Origin: an uncultured Haliea sp.
GTDB lineage: Bacteria > Pseudomonadota > Gammaproteobacteria > Pseudomonadales > Halieaceae
Direction: 5' to 3'
Assembly (NCBI GenBank): GCA_913061145.1
Contig: CAJXUQ010000005.1
Span: forward strand, 1 to 64,000
DNA length: 64,000 nucleotides
In this document: positions 19,258 through 27,948 of the stretch, piece by piece
Position numbering within the stretch: position 1 is the first letter of the stretch
Layout: each line of letters begins with the position of its first letter
Notes under the pieces: model-generated
Databases searched by the model: none
Seen by the model: only the letters and a program-made list of their open reading frames with translations
Told to the model about the DNA's origin: nothing
Translations under genes and position numbers: made by a program

Positions 19258-19303
19258 ATCTATATCAATTTTTTTTGATATAGATTGCAGGGCCTGCTAC
19301 ACT
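19258..19303 (+). promoter_or_regulatory. Operator and promoter of the SAM-cycle operon
   Basis: A perfect inverted repeat has 11-base arms ATCTATATCAA (19258-19268) and TTGATATAGAT (19275-19285) around six T's. The right arm contains a -35 box TTGATA (19275-19280). Exactly 17 bases later lies TACACT (19298-19303), a fair -10 box. Transcription would start near 19309-19312, at or next to the ATG at 19312. The operator covers the -35 box, so the ArsR-type protein encoded next is the obvious candidate repressor. The layout resembles SahR-type control of the SAM cycle known from other proteobacteria. Confidence 0.8.
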
Positions 19304-19311
19304 CCGCTGCC

Positions 19312-20328
19312 ATGCTACTTGCCAGCCCACAATCCAGTCCGCGCGATACCAGCCCCGATGCGCGCATCGAATCCCTGGCCAACCTGTGCAAGGCCAGCGC
19401 AGACCCTCTGCGCCTGCAGATCCTGCGTGTACTGCGCAACGACTCCTTCGCCGTGTCCGAACTCTGTGCCCTGTTCGCGACCCGGCAGCCCGCGCTGAGC
19501 CATCACCTCAAGGTACTCGCCGGCATGGGGCTGGTGGCGTCACGACGCGAGGGCAACTCCATTTTCTACCGGCGCAGCGAGCTCGGCCAGCAACCCGGCC
19601 TGGAGGCCCTGCAGCAGCAGCTCTTCGACGCCCTGGACGCCGTGCCCCTGCCGCCATTGCTGGAACAGCGGCTGCAGCAGGTACAGTGCCAGCGGGAGGC
19701 CAATTCACGCCATTTCTTCCGCGACAACGCCCATAAATTCCGCCAGCAGCAGGACCTCATCGCCAGCTATGAGCAGTATGCCGACACCGTCGCCCAGGTG
19801 TTGCGGGACGCCCCGCTGCCCCGTTTCGACACGGCACTGGAAGTGGGCCCCGGTGACGGCAGTTTCCTGCTCACCCTGGCCCCCCGGTTCCGCCATGTCG
19901 TCGCGCTGGACAATGCCGCCGCCATGCTCGAGCGGGCTCGCGCCACCACGCAGGGGCTGGACAACATCGAATTTGTGCATGGCGACACCGGCCACGAGCG
20001 GCTGGCCAGCCTGCAGGCGGACTGCGTCGTCATCAACATGGTGCTGCACCACACCCCGCAGCCCCGGCAGATCCTGCGCGACATCGCCACCTGCCTGGCG
20101 CCCGGCGGCGTGGTGCTGGTCACCGATCTCTGCCGCCACGACCAGGCCTGGGCGCGGGAAAACTGCGGTGATCTGTGGCTGGGCTTCGCCCCCGAAGACC
20201 TCGCGGCATGGGCCAGCGATGCCGGCCTGAACGACATTGCCAGTGTCTACCTGGCCCAGCGCAACGGATTTCAGATACAGGTGCGCCTCTTCGGCCACCC
20301 ACACACAGCAACAGGAACCACGGTATGA
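19312..20328 (+). CDS. ArsR-family regulator fused to a SAM-dependent methyltransferase domain (SahR-like)
   Basis: The 338-residue protein has an N-terminal ArsR winged helix (about 15-100; L-R-L-Q-I-L-R-V-L, then recognition helix [12 protein letters not shown]) and a C-terminal class I SAM-binding domain (about 160-300; [21 protein letters not shown]). ArsR proteins of this build, sitting upstream of metK/ahcY, are known as SAM/SAH-sensing repressors of the methionine cycle. The methyltransferase fold probably binds SAM or SAH as the effector; whether it is catalytic is unclear. No ribosome site precedes ATG 19312 and the predicted transcription start is at the ATG, so the mRNA may be leaderless. 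Its stop overlaps metK by four bases. Confidence 0.9.
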   Translation: MLLASPQSSPRDTSPDARIESLANLCKASADPLRLQILRVLRNDSFAVSELCALFATRQPALSHHLKVLAGMGLVASRREGNSIFYRRSELGQQPGLEALQQQLFDALDAVPLPPLLEQRLQQVQCQREANSRHFFRDNAHKFRQQQDLIASYEQYADTVAQVLRDAPLPRFDTALEVGPGDGSFLLTLAPRFRHVVALDNAAAMLERARATTQGLDNIEFVHGDTGHERLASLQADCVVINMVLHHTPQPRQILRDIATCLAPGGVVLVTDLCRHDQAWARENCGDLWLGFAPEDLAAWASDAGLNDIASVYLAQRNGFQIQVRLFGHPHTATGTTV

Positions 20329-21479
20329 GCGAGTACGCGATTTTCACCTCCGAATCAGTGTCCGAAGGGCACCCCGACAAAATGGCCGACCAGATCTCCG
20401 ACGCCATTCTGGACAAAATACTCGCCGACGATGCCGACGCGCGTGTCGCCGTGGAGACCCTGGTCAAGACCGGCATGGTCGTGATTGCCGGCGAAGTGAC
20501 CACCAAGACCTACGTTGACCTGGAAGATGTGGTGCGCAACGTGGTGCTGGATATTGGCTACAACAGCTCAAAGGTGGGCTTCGACGGTGCCTCCTGCGCG
20601 GTGCTCAACGCCATCGGCAAACAGAGCCCGGACATCGCCCAGGGCGTTGATGCCAGCGACGAAAAGGAACAGGGCGCGGGTGACCAGGGCCTGATGTTCG
20701 GCTACGCCACCAACGAAACCGACACGCTGATGCCCGCTCCAATCTACTACGCACACCGCCTCGTCGAGCGCCAGGCCGAATTGCGCAAACATGGAACACT
20801 GCCCTGGCTGCGCCCGGACGCCAAGAGCCAGGTGACCCTGCGCTACGAGAATGGCAAGCCCGTCGGCATCGACGCGGTGGTACTGTCCACCCAGCACGAT
20901 GAAAGCATCAGCCAGGCCGATATTCACCAGGCGGTCATGGACCTGATCATCAAGGAAGTGCTGCCCGCAGAGTGGCTCAGCGCCGACACCCGCTACCACA
21001 TCAATCCCACCGGTGTGTTTATCATCGGCGGTCCGGTTGGCGACTGTGGGCTGACCGGGCGCAAGATCATTGTCGACACCTACGGCGGCATGGCGCGCCA
21101 CGGCGGCGGCGCCTTCTCTGGCAAGGACCCATCAAAAGTCGACCGCTCCGCCGCCTATGCCGGTCGCTACGTGGCCAAGAATATCGTCGCCGCCGGCCTG
21201 GCAGACCGCTGCGAGATCCAGGTGTCCTACGCGATCGGGGTGGCTGAGCCGACGTCGATTTCGATCAACACCTTCGGCACGGGCAAGCTGTCTGATGCCA
21301 GCATTGTGAAGCTGGTGCGCGAGCATTTCGACCTGCGCCCGAAGGGCATTATCGACATGCTGGATCTGAAGCGGCCGATTTACCGTAAAACCGCTGCATA
21401 TGGCCATTTTGGCCGCGAGGATGCGGATTTTACCTGGGAGAAAACCGACAAGGCGGAGGTGTTGCGCAGGGCGATGTGA
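20325..21479 (+). CDS. metK: S-adenosylmethionine synthetase
   Basis: The 384-residue enzyme makes SAM from methionine and ATP. It carries the family signatures [12 protein letters not shown] and G-G-G-A-F-S-G-K-D, the N-terminal [14 protein letters not shown] motif, and normal length. ATG 20325 overlaps the stop of the ArsR-methyltransferase gene (ATGA), so regulator and enzyme are translationally coupled. In the operon it provides the methyl donor whose product SAH is removed by ahcY, the next gene after a long spacer. Confidence 0.98.
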   Translation: MSEYAIFTSESVSEGHPDKMADQISDAILDKILADDADARVAVETLVKTGMVVIAGEVTTKTYVDLEDVVRNVVLDIGYNSSKVGFDGASCAVLNAIGKQSPDIAQGVDASDEKEQGAGDQGLMFGYATNETDTLMPAPIYYAHRLVERQAELRKHGTLPWLRPDAKSQVTLRYENGKPVGIDAVVLSTQHDESISQADIHQAVMDLIIKEVLPAEWLSADTRYHINPTGVFIIGGPVGDCGLTGRKIIVDTYGGMARHGGGAFSGKDPSKVDRSAAYAGRYVAKNIVAAGLADRCEIQVSYAIGVAEPTSISINTFGTGKLSDASIVKLVREHFDLRPKGIIDMLDLKRPIYRKTAAYGHFGREDADFTWEKTDKAEVLRRAM

Positions 21480-21592
21480 CTCGGGCGGGTCAGACGCTCC
21501 CGCAGGCGTGAGTCGATGGGACTCTGTGAGGCCGGCGCGGCAGGCGGGCAGGGTTTGCGGGACACGCCGTGAATACGTCCCTGTAGGCTTGG

Positions 21593-21612
21593 CTGAAACA
21601 TCCATGTTTCAG
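21593..21612. repeat. Hairpin with nine-base perfect arms in the metK-ahcY spacer
   Basis: Arms CTGAAACAT (21593-21601) and ATGTTTCAG (21604-21612) are separated by two bases. The surrounding 21559-21620 stretch resembles, from memory, dispersed intergenic repeats of marine gammaproteobacteria. No second copy occurs in this window. Confidence 0.7.
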
Positions 21613-21701
21613 ACAGTCCCGCCCCGCCGCGCCTCGACTGGTTGCCGCATGGGGTCCGGTGGTGTCGTCCTGGCCAAGACGTCGACCTGGCAGTAACCCG
21701 A

Positions 21702-21902
21702 GGCCCCGCCTGCCCTCCGCCGCGAGAGGACCGTAGAGGGCGCCGAACGAAGGCCCCTGCGCAGGGCCTGGAGGCACAGGGATGTGCCGGAAAGCCCCGT
21801 CGCGCAGGAAGCGCGTCGGGGCGGGGCCCGGAGCAGGGGCCGCAGTGAGGGCAGCCAACGGCCGCCCGACCGGGCCGCCCGCGGCGGAGGGCAGGCGAGG
21901 CC
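21702..21902. repeat. 201-base nested inverted-repeat element (structured RNA or MITE-like repeat)
   Basis: Outer arms of 23 bases (21702-21724 and 21880-21902) pair with a single mismatch. Inside lie a six-base-pair hairpin with a GNRA-type GGGA loop (GGCACA 21773-21778 / TGTGCC 21783-21788), a 12-base-pair interrupted stem (GCCCCG 21794-21799 and CGCGC 21801-21805, paired with GCGCG 21811-21815 and CGGGGC 21817-21822, loop AGGAA), a hairpin GGCCC 21825-21829 / GGGCC 21837-21841, and a 12-base palindrome at 21755-21766. No target-site duplication flanks the arms and no transposase is nearby. Confidence 0.75.
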
Positions 21903-21979
21903 GCACGACAGCGCGCCCAAACCAGAAACACGAAACACAAACAGTAGCAATCGAATCAACCAGCAAGAAGGACATGACC

Positions 21980-23371
21980 ATGAGCACAGTGACCAAACTC
22001 GACAACAAGCCCGACTACAAAGTCGCCGATATTTCCCTCGCCGACTGGGGCCGCCGCGAGCTCGAGATCGCCGAGACCGAAATGCCGGCCCTCATGGCCA
22101 TGCGCGAAAAATACCGCGCCAGCCAGCCGCTGGCCGGTGCCAAGATCCTCGGCTGCATCCACATGACCATCCAGACCGGGGTGCTTATCGAAACCCTGAT
22201 CGAACTGGGTGCCGAAGTGCGCTGGTCATCCTGCAACATCTTCTCTACCCAGGACCACGCCGCTGCTGCGATCGCCGCGGCCGGCATACCGGTCTTCGCC
22301 TGGAAAGGCGAAACCGAGGAAGAGTATGAATGGTGCCTCGAACAGACGATCCTCAAGGACGGCAAGCCCTGGGACGCCAACATGGTGCTGGACGATGGCG
22401 GCGACCTGACCGCCATGCTGCACCAGAAATACCCCGCGATGCTGGACCATATCCACGGGGTCACCGAGGAAACCACGACCGGCGTGCATCGCCTGCAGGA
22501 AATGCTGGCGCGCGGCGAGCTGAAGATTCCAGCGGTAAACGTCAACGACTCCATCACCAAGTCCAAGAACGACAACAAGTACGGCTGCCGCCACAGCCTG
22601 AACGATGCCGTGAAGCGCGGCACCGACCACCTGCTGGCCGGCAAAAAGGCACTGGTCATCGGTTACGGCGACGTGGGCAAGGGTTCCGCGCAGTCGCTGC
22701 GCCAGGAGGGCATGATCGTGCGCGTCACGGAGATCGATCCGATCTGTGCCATGCAGGCCTGCATGGATGGCTACGAAGTGGTGTCGCCTTTCATCGACGG
22801 CGTCAACACCGGCGCCGCTGACTGCATCGACACGAATGTGCTGGGCAACGTGGATCTGCTGGTCACCACCACCGGCAACTACAACGTCTGCGACGAAAAC
22901 ATGCTGCGCGCCCTGAAGAGCGGCACGGTGGTGTGCAACATCGGCCACTTCGACAACGAAATCGACACCGCTTTCATGCGCCGTAACTGGCAGTGGGAAG
23001 AAGTGAAGCCGCAGGTACACAAGGTCTATCGGGACGACAGCCGCAGCGACTACCTGATTCTGCTGTCTGAGGGCCGCCTGGTGAACCTGGGTAATGCGAC
23101 CGGCCACCCCTCGCGCATCATGGATGGCTCCTTCGCCAACCAGGTACTGGCGCAGATTTATCTCTACGAACGCCGCTTCGCCAACCTGGAGCCGGAAATG
23201 AAACCCGCGGCGCTGCGTGTGGAAGTCCTGCCGAAAAAACTCGACGAGGAAGTGGCTGCGCACATGGTGGCCGGCTTTGGTGGCGTCATCACCAGACTGA
23301 CCAAGGCGCAGGCGGAGTACATCAACGTCAAGCAGGAAGGCCCCTTCAAGCCTGACAGCTACAAGTACTAG
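21980..23371 (+). CDS. ahcY: S-adenosylhomocysteine hydrolase
   Basis: The 463-residue NAD-dependent enzyme splits SAH into adenosine and homocysteine, relieving product inhibition of methyltransferases. Signatures: N-terminal [46 protein letters not shown], the NAD motif G-Y-G-D-V-G-K-G, and C-terminal P-D-S-Y-K-Y. ATG 21980 lies eight bases after AGAAGG; a second ATG at 21974 is in frame but too close to it. The gene follows metK after the 500-base spacer and precedes metF by seven bases. Confidence 0.97.
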   Translation: MSTVTKLDNKPDYKVADISLADWGRRELEIAETEMPALMAMREKYRASQPLAGAKILGCIHMTIQTGVLIETLIELGAEVRWSSCNIFSTQDHAAAAIAAAGIPVFAWKGETEEEYEWCLEQTILKDGKPWDANMVLDDGGDLTAMLHQKYPAMLDHIHGVTEETTTGVHRLQEMLARGELKIPAVNVNDSITKSKNDNKYGCRHSLNDAVKRGTDHLLAGKKALVIGYGDVGKGSAQSLRQEGMIVRVTEIDPICAMQACMDGYEVVSPFIDGVNTGAADCIDTNVLGNVDLLVTTTGNYNVCDENMLRALKSGTVVCNIGHFDNEIDTAFMRRNWQWEEVKPQVHKVYRDDSRSDYLILLSEGRLVNLGNATGHPSRIMDGSFANQVLAQIYLYERRFANLEPEMKPAALRVEVLPKKLDEEVAAHMVAGFGGVITRLTKAQAEYINVKQEGPFKPDSYKY

Positions 23372-23378
23372 GCGCGCC

Positions 23379-24206
23379 ATGCCCACCATCAGCTTCGAGT
23401 ACTTCCCGCCCAAGACGGCGGACGGAAAAACAGCCCTGCTGGAGCGGACCACCCCCGCTCTGCAGGCGCTGGACCCCGGTTTCTTTTCGGTCACCTACGG
23501 CGCCGGCGGGTCGACACGCGACAGCACCTTCGGCGTGGTATCGGCACTGCGCGAGCGCGACATCGACGTTGCGCCGCACCTGAGCTTTGGTGGCGACGGT
23601 GAAGACACCATCCGCGACCTGCTGCAGCGCTATCGGGAGATGGGTGTGCGTCGTCTGGTGGCCCTGCGCGGCGACATGCCCTCCGGCATGGGGGGTGCGA
23701 GCCAGCTGGTGTATGCCAGCCAGCTGGTGTCGTTTATCCGGGAACACACGGGGGATCATTTCCATATCGAGGTGGCTGCGTATCCGGAAATCCACCCGCA
23801 GGCCGAAAGTTACGACAGCGACCTGCGGTTTCTCAAGGAAAAGCTGGATGCCGGTGCCGACAGCGCCATCACCCAGTATTTCTATAATGTCGAGTCCTAC
23901 TTCTACTTCCTCGACCAGTGCGCCGCCATCGGTATCGACAAGCCCATCGTCGCGGGGATCATGCCCATCACCAACTTTGCCAACCTGGCGCGTTTTTCAC
24001 GCAACTGTGGCGCCGAAATCCCGCGCTGGATATGCCAGCGCATAGAGGGCTTCGGCAACGACCAGGAGAGCATTCGGCAGTTCGGCATCGACGTGGTGAC
24101 CCAGCTGTGCCAGACACTGCTCGAAAGCGGTGCGCCGGGCCTGCACTTCTACACCATGAACCAGATAGAACCGACGCGGCAGATTCGCAACAACCTGGGG
24201 CTGTAA
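23379..24206 (+). CDS. metF: 5,10-methylenetetrahydrofolate reductase
   Basis: The 275-residue FAD enzyme makes 5-methyltetrahydrofolate, the methyl donor for remethylating homocysteine. Motifs: F-E-Y-F-P-P-K near the N-terminus, F-F-S-V-T-Y-G-A-G-G-S-T, L-R-G-D, a Y-P-E-I-H-P strand and I-T-Q-Y-F-Y-N. It is slightly shorter than the E. coli enzyme at the C-terminus but looks complete. It starts seven bases after ahcY, completing the regulator-metK-ahcY-metF set for SAM recycling. No methionine synthase lies in the window. Confidence 0.95.
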   Translation: MPTISFEYFPPKTADGKTALLERTTPALQALDPGFFSVTYGAGGSTRDSTFGVVSALRERDIDVAPHLSFGGDGEDTIRDLLQRYREMGVRRLVALRGDMPSGMGGASQLVYASQLVSFIREHTGDHFHIEVAAYPEIHPQAESYDSDLRFLKEKLDAGADSAITQYFYNVESYFYFLDQCAAIGIDKPIVAGIMPITNFANLARFSRNCGAEIPRWICQRIEGFGNDQESIRQFGIDVVTQLCQTLLESGAPGLHFYTMNQIEPTRQIRNNLGL

Positions 24207-24215
24207 GGCGCAGCG

Positions 24216-24953
24216 ATGCGGATCCCACGCATTTTTACGGCCCAGGCGCTTGCCGGCGGCAGCAGCCTGACGCTGGAGGCCGGCCCCAGCCAGCACCTGG
24301 CCAAAGTGCTGCGTATGGGCCCCGGCGCGGCGGTCTGCCTGTTCGACGGCAGCGGCAGCGATTTTCCAGCCACCATCCTGACAGCGGACAAGCGCGCCGT
24401 GACGGTGGCGCTGGAACAGGGCCAGCCCGGTCTGGCCGAGTCGCCGCTGCGCATTCATCTGGGCATCGGTGTCTCGCGCGGAGAGCGCATGGACTGGGTG
24501 GTACAGAAGGCCACTGAACTGGGCGTGGCCGCCATCACTCCCCTGTATACCGAGCGTACCGAGGTGCGCCTGCGGGGGGAGCGGGAGGCACGCAAGCTGC
24601 AACACTGGCAGCAGATCACCGTAAGTGCCTGCGAACAGTCCGGCCGCAGTTGCCTGCCTCAGGTATTCGCGCCAGAGACACTGCCCTCCTGGCTGGACAA
24701 CTGCACAGACGACCAGCGACTGGTGCTGCACCACCGCGCCGTAGCACTGCCCTCCGCCGCAGCCCCACCCGCTTCACTGAGCCTGCTGGTCGGGCCCGAA
24801 GGCGGGCTCAGTGCGGCCGAAATCGACGCCGCGGAAGGCGCCGGCTTCCTGCCCCTGGCACTGGGACCGCGCGTACTGCGCACGGAGACGGCGCCGCTGG
24901 CAGCACTGGCCATACTGCAGGCCCACTGGGGCGATATGCCGCTGCACGGCTAG
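24216..24953 (+). CDS. rsmE: 16S rRNA m3U1498 methyltransferase
   Basis: The 245-residue SPOUT-class enzyme methylates U1498 of 16S rRNA. It has the N-terminal PUA-like part (R-I-F; H-L-A-K-V-L-R-M), the central G-E-R-M-D-W-V-V-Q-K-A-T-E-L-G-V and E-R-T-E-V-R motifs, and the C-terminal SAM-binding knot L-L-V-G-P-E-G-G-L-S with L-G-x-R-V-L-R-T-E-T-A. It starts nine bases after metF and precedes gshB, the usual neighbour in Pseudomonas-like genomes. Confidence 0.95.
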   Translation: MRIPRIFTAQALAGGSSLTLEAGPSQHLAKVLRMGPGAAVCLFDGSGSDFPATILTADKRAVTVALEQGQPGLAESPLRIHLGIGVSRGERMDWVVQKATELGVAAITPLYTERTEVRLRGEREARKLQHWQQITVSACEQSGRSCLPQVFAPETLPSWLDNCTDDQRLVLHHRAVALPSAAAPPASLSLLVGPEGGLSAAEIDAAEGAGFLPLALGPRVLRTETAPLAALAILQAHWGDMPLHG

Positions 24954-25040
24954 CAGCGCCGGCAGCGCGGGCCGCTGCTGCGCTTGCGCAGGACACACCC
25001 ATTGCGTACTTTACGGCAACACTAATTGCGGACAGCAGTG

Positions 25041-25994
25041 ATGACCACCAAGATCGGCGTTGTAATGGATCCCATCTCCCGGGTGCAGTTCAAGAAGGAC
25101 AGCACCCTGGCCATGCTCTGGGCCGCACAGGCCCGTGACTGGCAGCTCTACTACATGGAGCCCGGCGACCTGTTCCTGGAACAGGGCAAGGCCCGCGCCA
25201 GCGTCTCGCACCTGACGGTGTTCCGCGATCCGGACAGCTGGTACACCCTGGGCGACGCACATGTCCAGGACCTTACCGAACTCGATGCCATCCTCATGCG
25301 CAAGGATCCGCCCTTCGACAACGAGTACGTGTACGCCACGTACATACTTGAGGCCGCAGAGCGGGAAGGTACGCTCATCGTCAACCGCTGCCACAGTCTG
25401 CGCGACTGCAACGAGAAGGTGTTCGCCACCCAGTTCCCCCAGTGCTGTCCGCCCGTGCTGGTGAGCAGCAATACACGACGCCTGAAGGCCTTCCAGACCG
25501 AGCATGGCGATGTGATCTTCAAGCCGCTGGACGGCATGGGCGGATCGTCCATTTTCCGGGTGAAACCCGGCGACCCCAACCTGAACGTGATTCTGGAAAC
25601 GCTGACGGATTTCGGCAGGCGCACGATCATGGCCCAGCGCTTCATTCCCGAAATCACAGAGGGGGACAAGCGCATACTCATGATCAATGGTGAGCCGATA
25701 CCCTACTGCCTGGCGCGGGTTCCCTCGGTCGGTGAAACCCGTGGCAACCTTGCGGCCGGGGGCACCGGGCGGCCGCAACCGCTGTCCGCGCGGGATCGCT
25801 GGATTGCCGAGCAGGTGGGTCCCAGCCTGCGCCAGCGCGGCCTGTATTTTGTCGGCCTGGACGTCATTGGCGACTACCTGACCGAAATCAACGTGACCAG
25901 CCCCACCGGTATCCAGGAAATCGAGCGCGCCTACGATGTCGATATCGGCGGCCAGCTCATGGACTGCATTGCCGCGGAGCTGGCCTCCCGCTAG
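25041..25994 (+). CDS. gshB: Glutathione synthetase
   Basis: The 317-residue ATP-grasp enzyme joins gamma-glutamylcysteine and glycine. Signatures: N-terminal I-G-V-V-M-D-P-I, K-D-S-T-L-A-M-L, M-R-K-D-P-P-F-D, the phosphate loop F-K-P-L-D-G-M-G-G-S-S-I-F, and D-V-I-G-D-Y-L-T-E-I-N-V-T-S-P-T-G. ATG 25041 gives the normal short N-terminus; a start 15 bases upstream adds residues unlike the family. It is followed by tonB after 12 bases, as in Pseudomonas. Confidence 0.97.
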   Translation: MTTKIGVVMDPISRVQFKKDSTLAMLWAAQARDWQLYYMEPGDLFLEQGKARASVSHLTVFRDPDSWYTLGDAHVQDLTELDAILMRKDPPFDNEYVYATYILEAAEREGTLIVNRCHSLRDCNEKVFATQFPQCCPPVLVSSNTRRLKAFQTEHGDVIFKPLDGMGGSSIFRVKPGDPNLNVILETLTDFGRRTIMAQRFIPEITEGDKRILMINGEPIPYCLARVPSVGETRGNLAAGGTGRPQPLSARDRWIAEQVGPSLRQRGLYFVGLDVIGDYLTEINVTSPTGIQEIERAYDVDIGGQLMDCIAAELASR

Positions 25995-26006
25995 GGCACG
26001 CTGCAG

Positions 26007-26852
26007 ATGTCCGCAACAACCGCTCCGCCGGTGGACAACCGTTTCAGCATAGCGCTGTTCCTGGCGGGGGCCCTGCATCTCATTCTGCTGCTCGGTCTCG
26101 GCTTCGACTTCGAACCACCGACGCCACCGGCGCCCCAACTGGCGATCACCCTCGCCCAGCAGCGCAGTGCACTGACCCCGGAGGACATCACCCACCTCGC
26201 CCAGTTCAGCCAGGTGGGCAGCGGCGATGCGGCCAACGAGGACCGCATGGGGGGGCGCACCTCCGGTGCACCGGAACAGGCGCAGGCGCGGGAAGCGAGC
26301 GACACGTCGGAAGCGACCCGCGCCGATACCGCGCTGAGCGCGCGCAGCAGTCGTGAGCAGACCGCTGAAGAGCGCGAGCGGCAACGCGAAGCCACGCCGA
26401 TGGCGGCCCCCCAACCCGTTGGCCTGACCGCCCGCCTGCAGGACGAGCGCGCCGAACTGGATATCGATGAGGACCTGGACACCCGGTCCAGCGCGCCCCG
26501 TGTGCGTCGCCTCAGTGCTGTTTCGGCCAAAGAGGCCATCGACGCCGCCTACCTGCACGACTGGCGCCGGCGCGTGGAAGCGGTGGGCAACCAGTATTAC
26601 CCGGAGGCCTCTATCCGCTACGGGCTGTATGGCAGCCTGCAGTTGCTGGTCGTGATCAACTACGAGGGGCAGCTGGAGGACATTCGTATCCTCAGCTCCT
26701 CGGGCTACGCCGTGCTCGATGAAGCGGCGATGAAAATCGTCCGCATGGCGGCGCCGTTCGCGCCGTTTCCTGCCGCGTTAAAGGCGACCACCGACAAGCT
26801 GGAGATCGTCCGGACGTGGCAATTTGAAGAAAACCGGCTAAGCTCAGGGTGA
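26007..26852 (+). CDS. tonB: TonB-family energy transducer
   Basis: The 281-residue protein has one N-terminal membrane anchor (about 13-35), a long charged Ala/Glu/Arg-rich periplasmic linker in place of the usual Pro-rich one, and a C-terminal TonB domain (about 185-275) with Y-P-x-x-A-I-R-Y-G-L-Y-G and V-L-D-E-A-A-M. TonB proteins carry proton-motive energy from ExbB/ExbD to outer-membrane receptors. In Pseudomonas a tonB paralogue in the same gshB-tonB-yqgE slot affects twitching motility; pilT/pilU are close by here too. Whether it serves the two receptors at the start of the window cannot be decided. No exbB/exbD is in the window. Confidence 0.88.
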   Translation: MSATTAPPVDNRFSIALFLAGALHLILLLGLGFDFEPPTPPAPQLAITLAQQRSALTPEDITHLAQFSQVGSGDAANEDRMGGRTSGAPEQAQAREASDTSEATRADTALSARSSREQTAEERERQREATPMAAPQPVGLTARLQDERAELDIDEDLDTRSSAPRVRRLSAVSAKEAIDAAYLHDWRRRVEAVGNQYYPEASIRYGLYGSLQLLVVINYEGQLEDIRILSSSGYAVLDEAAMKIVRMAAPFAPFPAALKATTDKLEIVRTWQFEENRLSSG

Positions 26853-26883
26853 GCGTACCGCCACAACGGCGGTACGGGTTGTC

Positions 26884-27489
26884 ATGAGGTCAACACCCAC
26901 TCACATGCCGGTTTCCAGCAACGTCAGCAACAGCGGCGCCTGCCTTCGTGATCACTTCCTGCTGGCCATGCCCAGCCTCAACGAGGGCCTGTTCTCGCAC
27001 AGCGTCACCTACCTCTGCGAGCACGGTGAGAGTGGCGCCATGGGCCTGGTGATCAACCAGCCCCTCGACCTGAGCGTCGCCGAGATCTTCGAGCACCTGA
27101 AAATCCGGCCCAGCCGCGACTTCAGTGACGAACCGGTCATGGCCGGGGGGCCCGTGCAGCTGGATCACGGTTTTGTGCTGCACCGCGGCGCCAACAAGCA
27201 CTGGGACGCCAGTCTCAAGGTCACCGACGACATCACCCTCACCACATCGCGCGATATTCTCGTGGCGATCGCGGACGGCAGCGGCCCGCAGGAGTACCTG
27301 ATCGCACTGGGTTACGCAGGCTGGTCTGCGGGTCAGCTGGAAGACGAGCTGTCGCGCAACAGCTGGCTCACCGTCCCCGCCAACAGCGATATCCTGTTTG
27401 CGACGCCCTGGCAACGCCGCATGTCGGCGGCGGCGGGCGCGCTGGGCATCGACATGAACCTGATCAGTGCCCAGGCCGGGCATGCCTGA
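26884..27489 (+). CDS. yqgE: YqgE/AlgH family protein
   Basis: The 201-residue soluble protein has family motifs D-H-F-L-L-A-M-P, F-S-H-S-V-T-Y-L-C-E-H, G-A-M-G-L-V-I-N and G-G-P-V. In Pseudomonas this gene (algH) affects alginate and other virulence traits; its molecular role is not known. ATG 26884 is used. An in-frame ATG at 26905 would still leave the conserved part intact and neither has a clear ribosome site, so the start is uncertain by seven residues. The stop overlaps ruvX by eight bases, the normal arrangement. Confidence 0.92.
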   Translation: MRSTPTHMPVSSNVSNSGACLRDHFLLAMPSLNEGLFSHSVTYLCEHGESGAMGLVINQPLDLSVAEIFEHLKIRPSRDFSDEPVMAGGPVQLDHGFVLHRGANKHWDASLKVTDDITLTTSRDILVAIADGSGPQEYLIALGYAGWSAGQLEDELSRNSWLTVPANSDILFATPWQRRMSAAAGALGIDMNLISAQAGHA

Positions 27490-27931
27490 GCCACCGCCCG
27501 ACGCCCGGGCGGGCAGCAGCACCCTGCTGGCCTTCGACTATGGCCTGCGCCAGATCGGCGTGGCGGTGGGCAACTCCCTGCTCGGCACCTGCCAGCCGCT
27601 CTGCGTGCTGCGGGCCCGCGATGGCATACCGGACTGGGAACAGGTCAACGCGCTGGTGGCCGAGTGGCAGCCCGGGTTGATCGTGGTAGGTGATCCGCTG
27701 AACATGGACGGTAGCGTGAGCCCACTGGCACTGCGGGCACGCAAATTCGCCCGGCGCCTGCACGGACGCCTGGGAATACCTGTGGAAATGAGTGACGAGC
27801 GTCTGACAAGCTACGCAGTGAAAGCCGAACAGCGCGAGCGGGGACACCGGGGCGACTACCGCGCGGTGCCCGTTGACAGTCACGCAGCAGAATTGATCCT
27901 GCAGGCCTGGCTCAACCGGCAGAGCGCCTGA
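27482..27931 (+). CDS. ruvX: Putative pre-16S rRNA nuclease (Holliday junction resolvase-like)
   Basis: The 149-residue RNase H-fold protein of the YqgF/RuvX family takes part in 16S rRNA 5'-end maturation. It has the catalytic strand A-F-D-Y-G-L-R-Q-I-G-V-A, the L-I-V-V-G-D-P-L-N-M-D-G segment, S-D-E-R-L-T-S and the C-terminal D-S-H-A-A-E-L-I-L-Q. ATG 27482 overlaps yqgE by eight bases; the short Pro/Ala-rich N-terminus is non-conserved. It converges on pilU. Confidence 0.94.
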   Translation: MPEPPPDARAGSSTLLAFDYGLRQIGVAVGNSLLGTCQPLCVLRARDGIPDWEQVNALVAEWQPGLIVVGDPLNMDGSVSPLALRARKFARRLHGRLGIPVEMSDERLTSYAVKAEQRERGHRGDYRAVPVDSHAAELILQAWLNRQSA

Positions 27932-27948
27932 ACAGCCCTGCAGGCGCT
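27923..27948. repeat. Hairpin between convergent ruvX and pilU
   Basis: Arms AGCGCCTG (27923-27930) and CAGGCGCT (27941-27948) are perfect eight-base complements around a ten-base loop. It overlaps both stop codons. There is no T-run, so at best it is a weak terminator or an mRNA 3'-end stabiliser for both genes. Confidence 0.5.

Larger units (their letters stand above)
21480..21979 (+). other. 500-base non-coding spacer between metK and ahcY, rich in hairpins
   Basis: There is no credible gene here: open frames on either strand are compositional and lack ribosome sites or protein character. The first part (21480-21690) holds GGGAC/GTCCC (21559-21563, 21577-21581) and a strong hairpin at 21593-21612. 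The second part (21702-21902) is a nested inverted-repeat structure. The last 70 bases are A-rich and unstructured and lead to the ahcY ribosome site AGAAGG (21966-21971). I looked for the SAH riboswitch that often precedes ahcY in beta- and gammaproteobacteria and did not see its conserved core. No terminator T-run is present. Confidence 0.8.

Noticed and set aside
21490-22008. Long minus-strand open frames in the metK-ahcY spacer
   Set aside because: Arg/Pro/Gly/Cys-rich translations of inverted repeats without ribosome sites; better explained by structured non-coding sequence.
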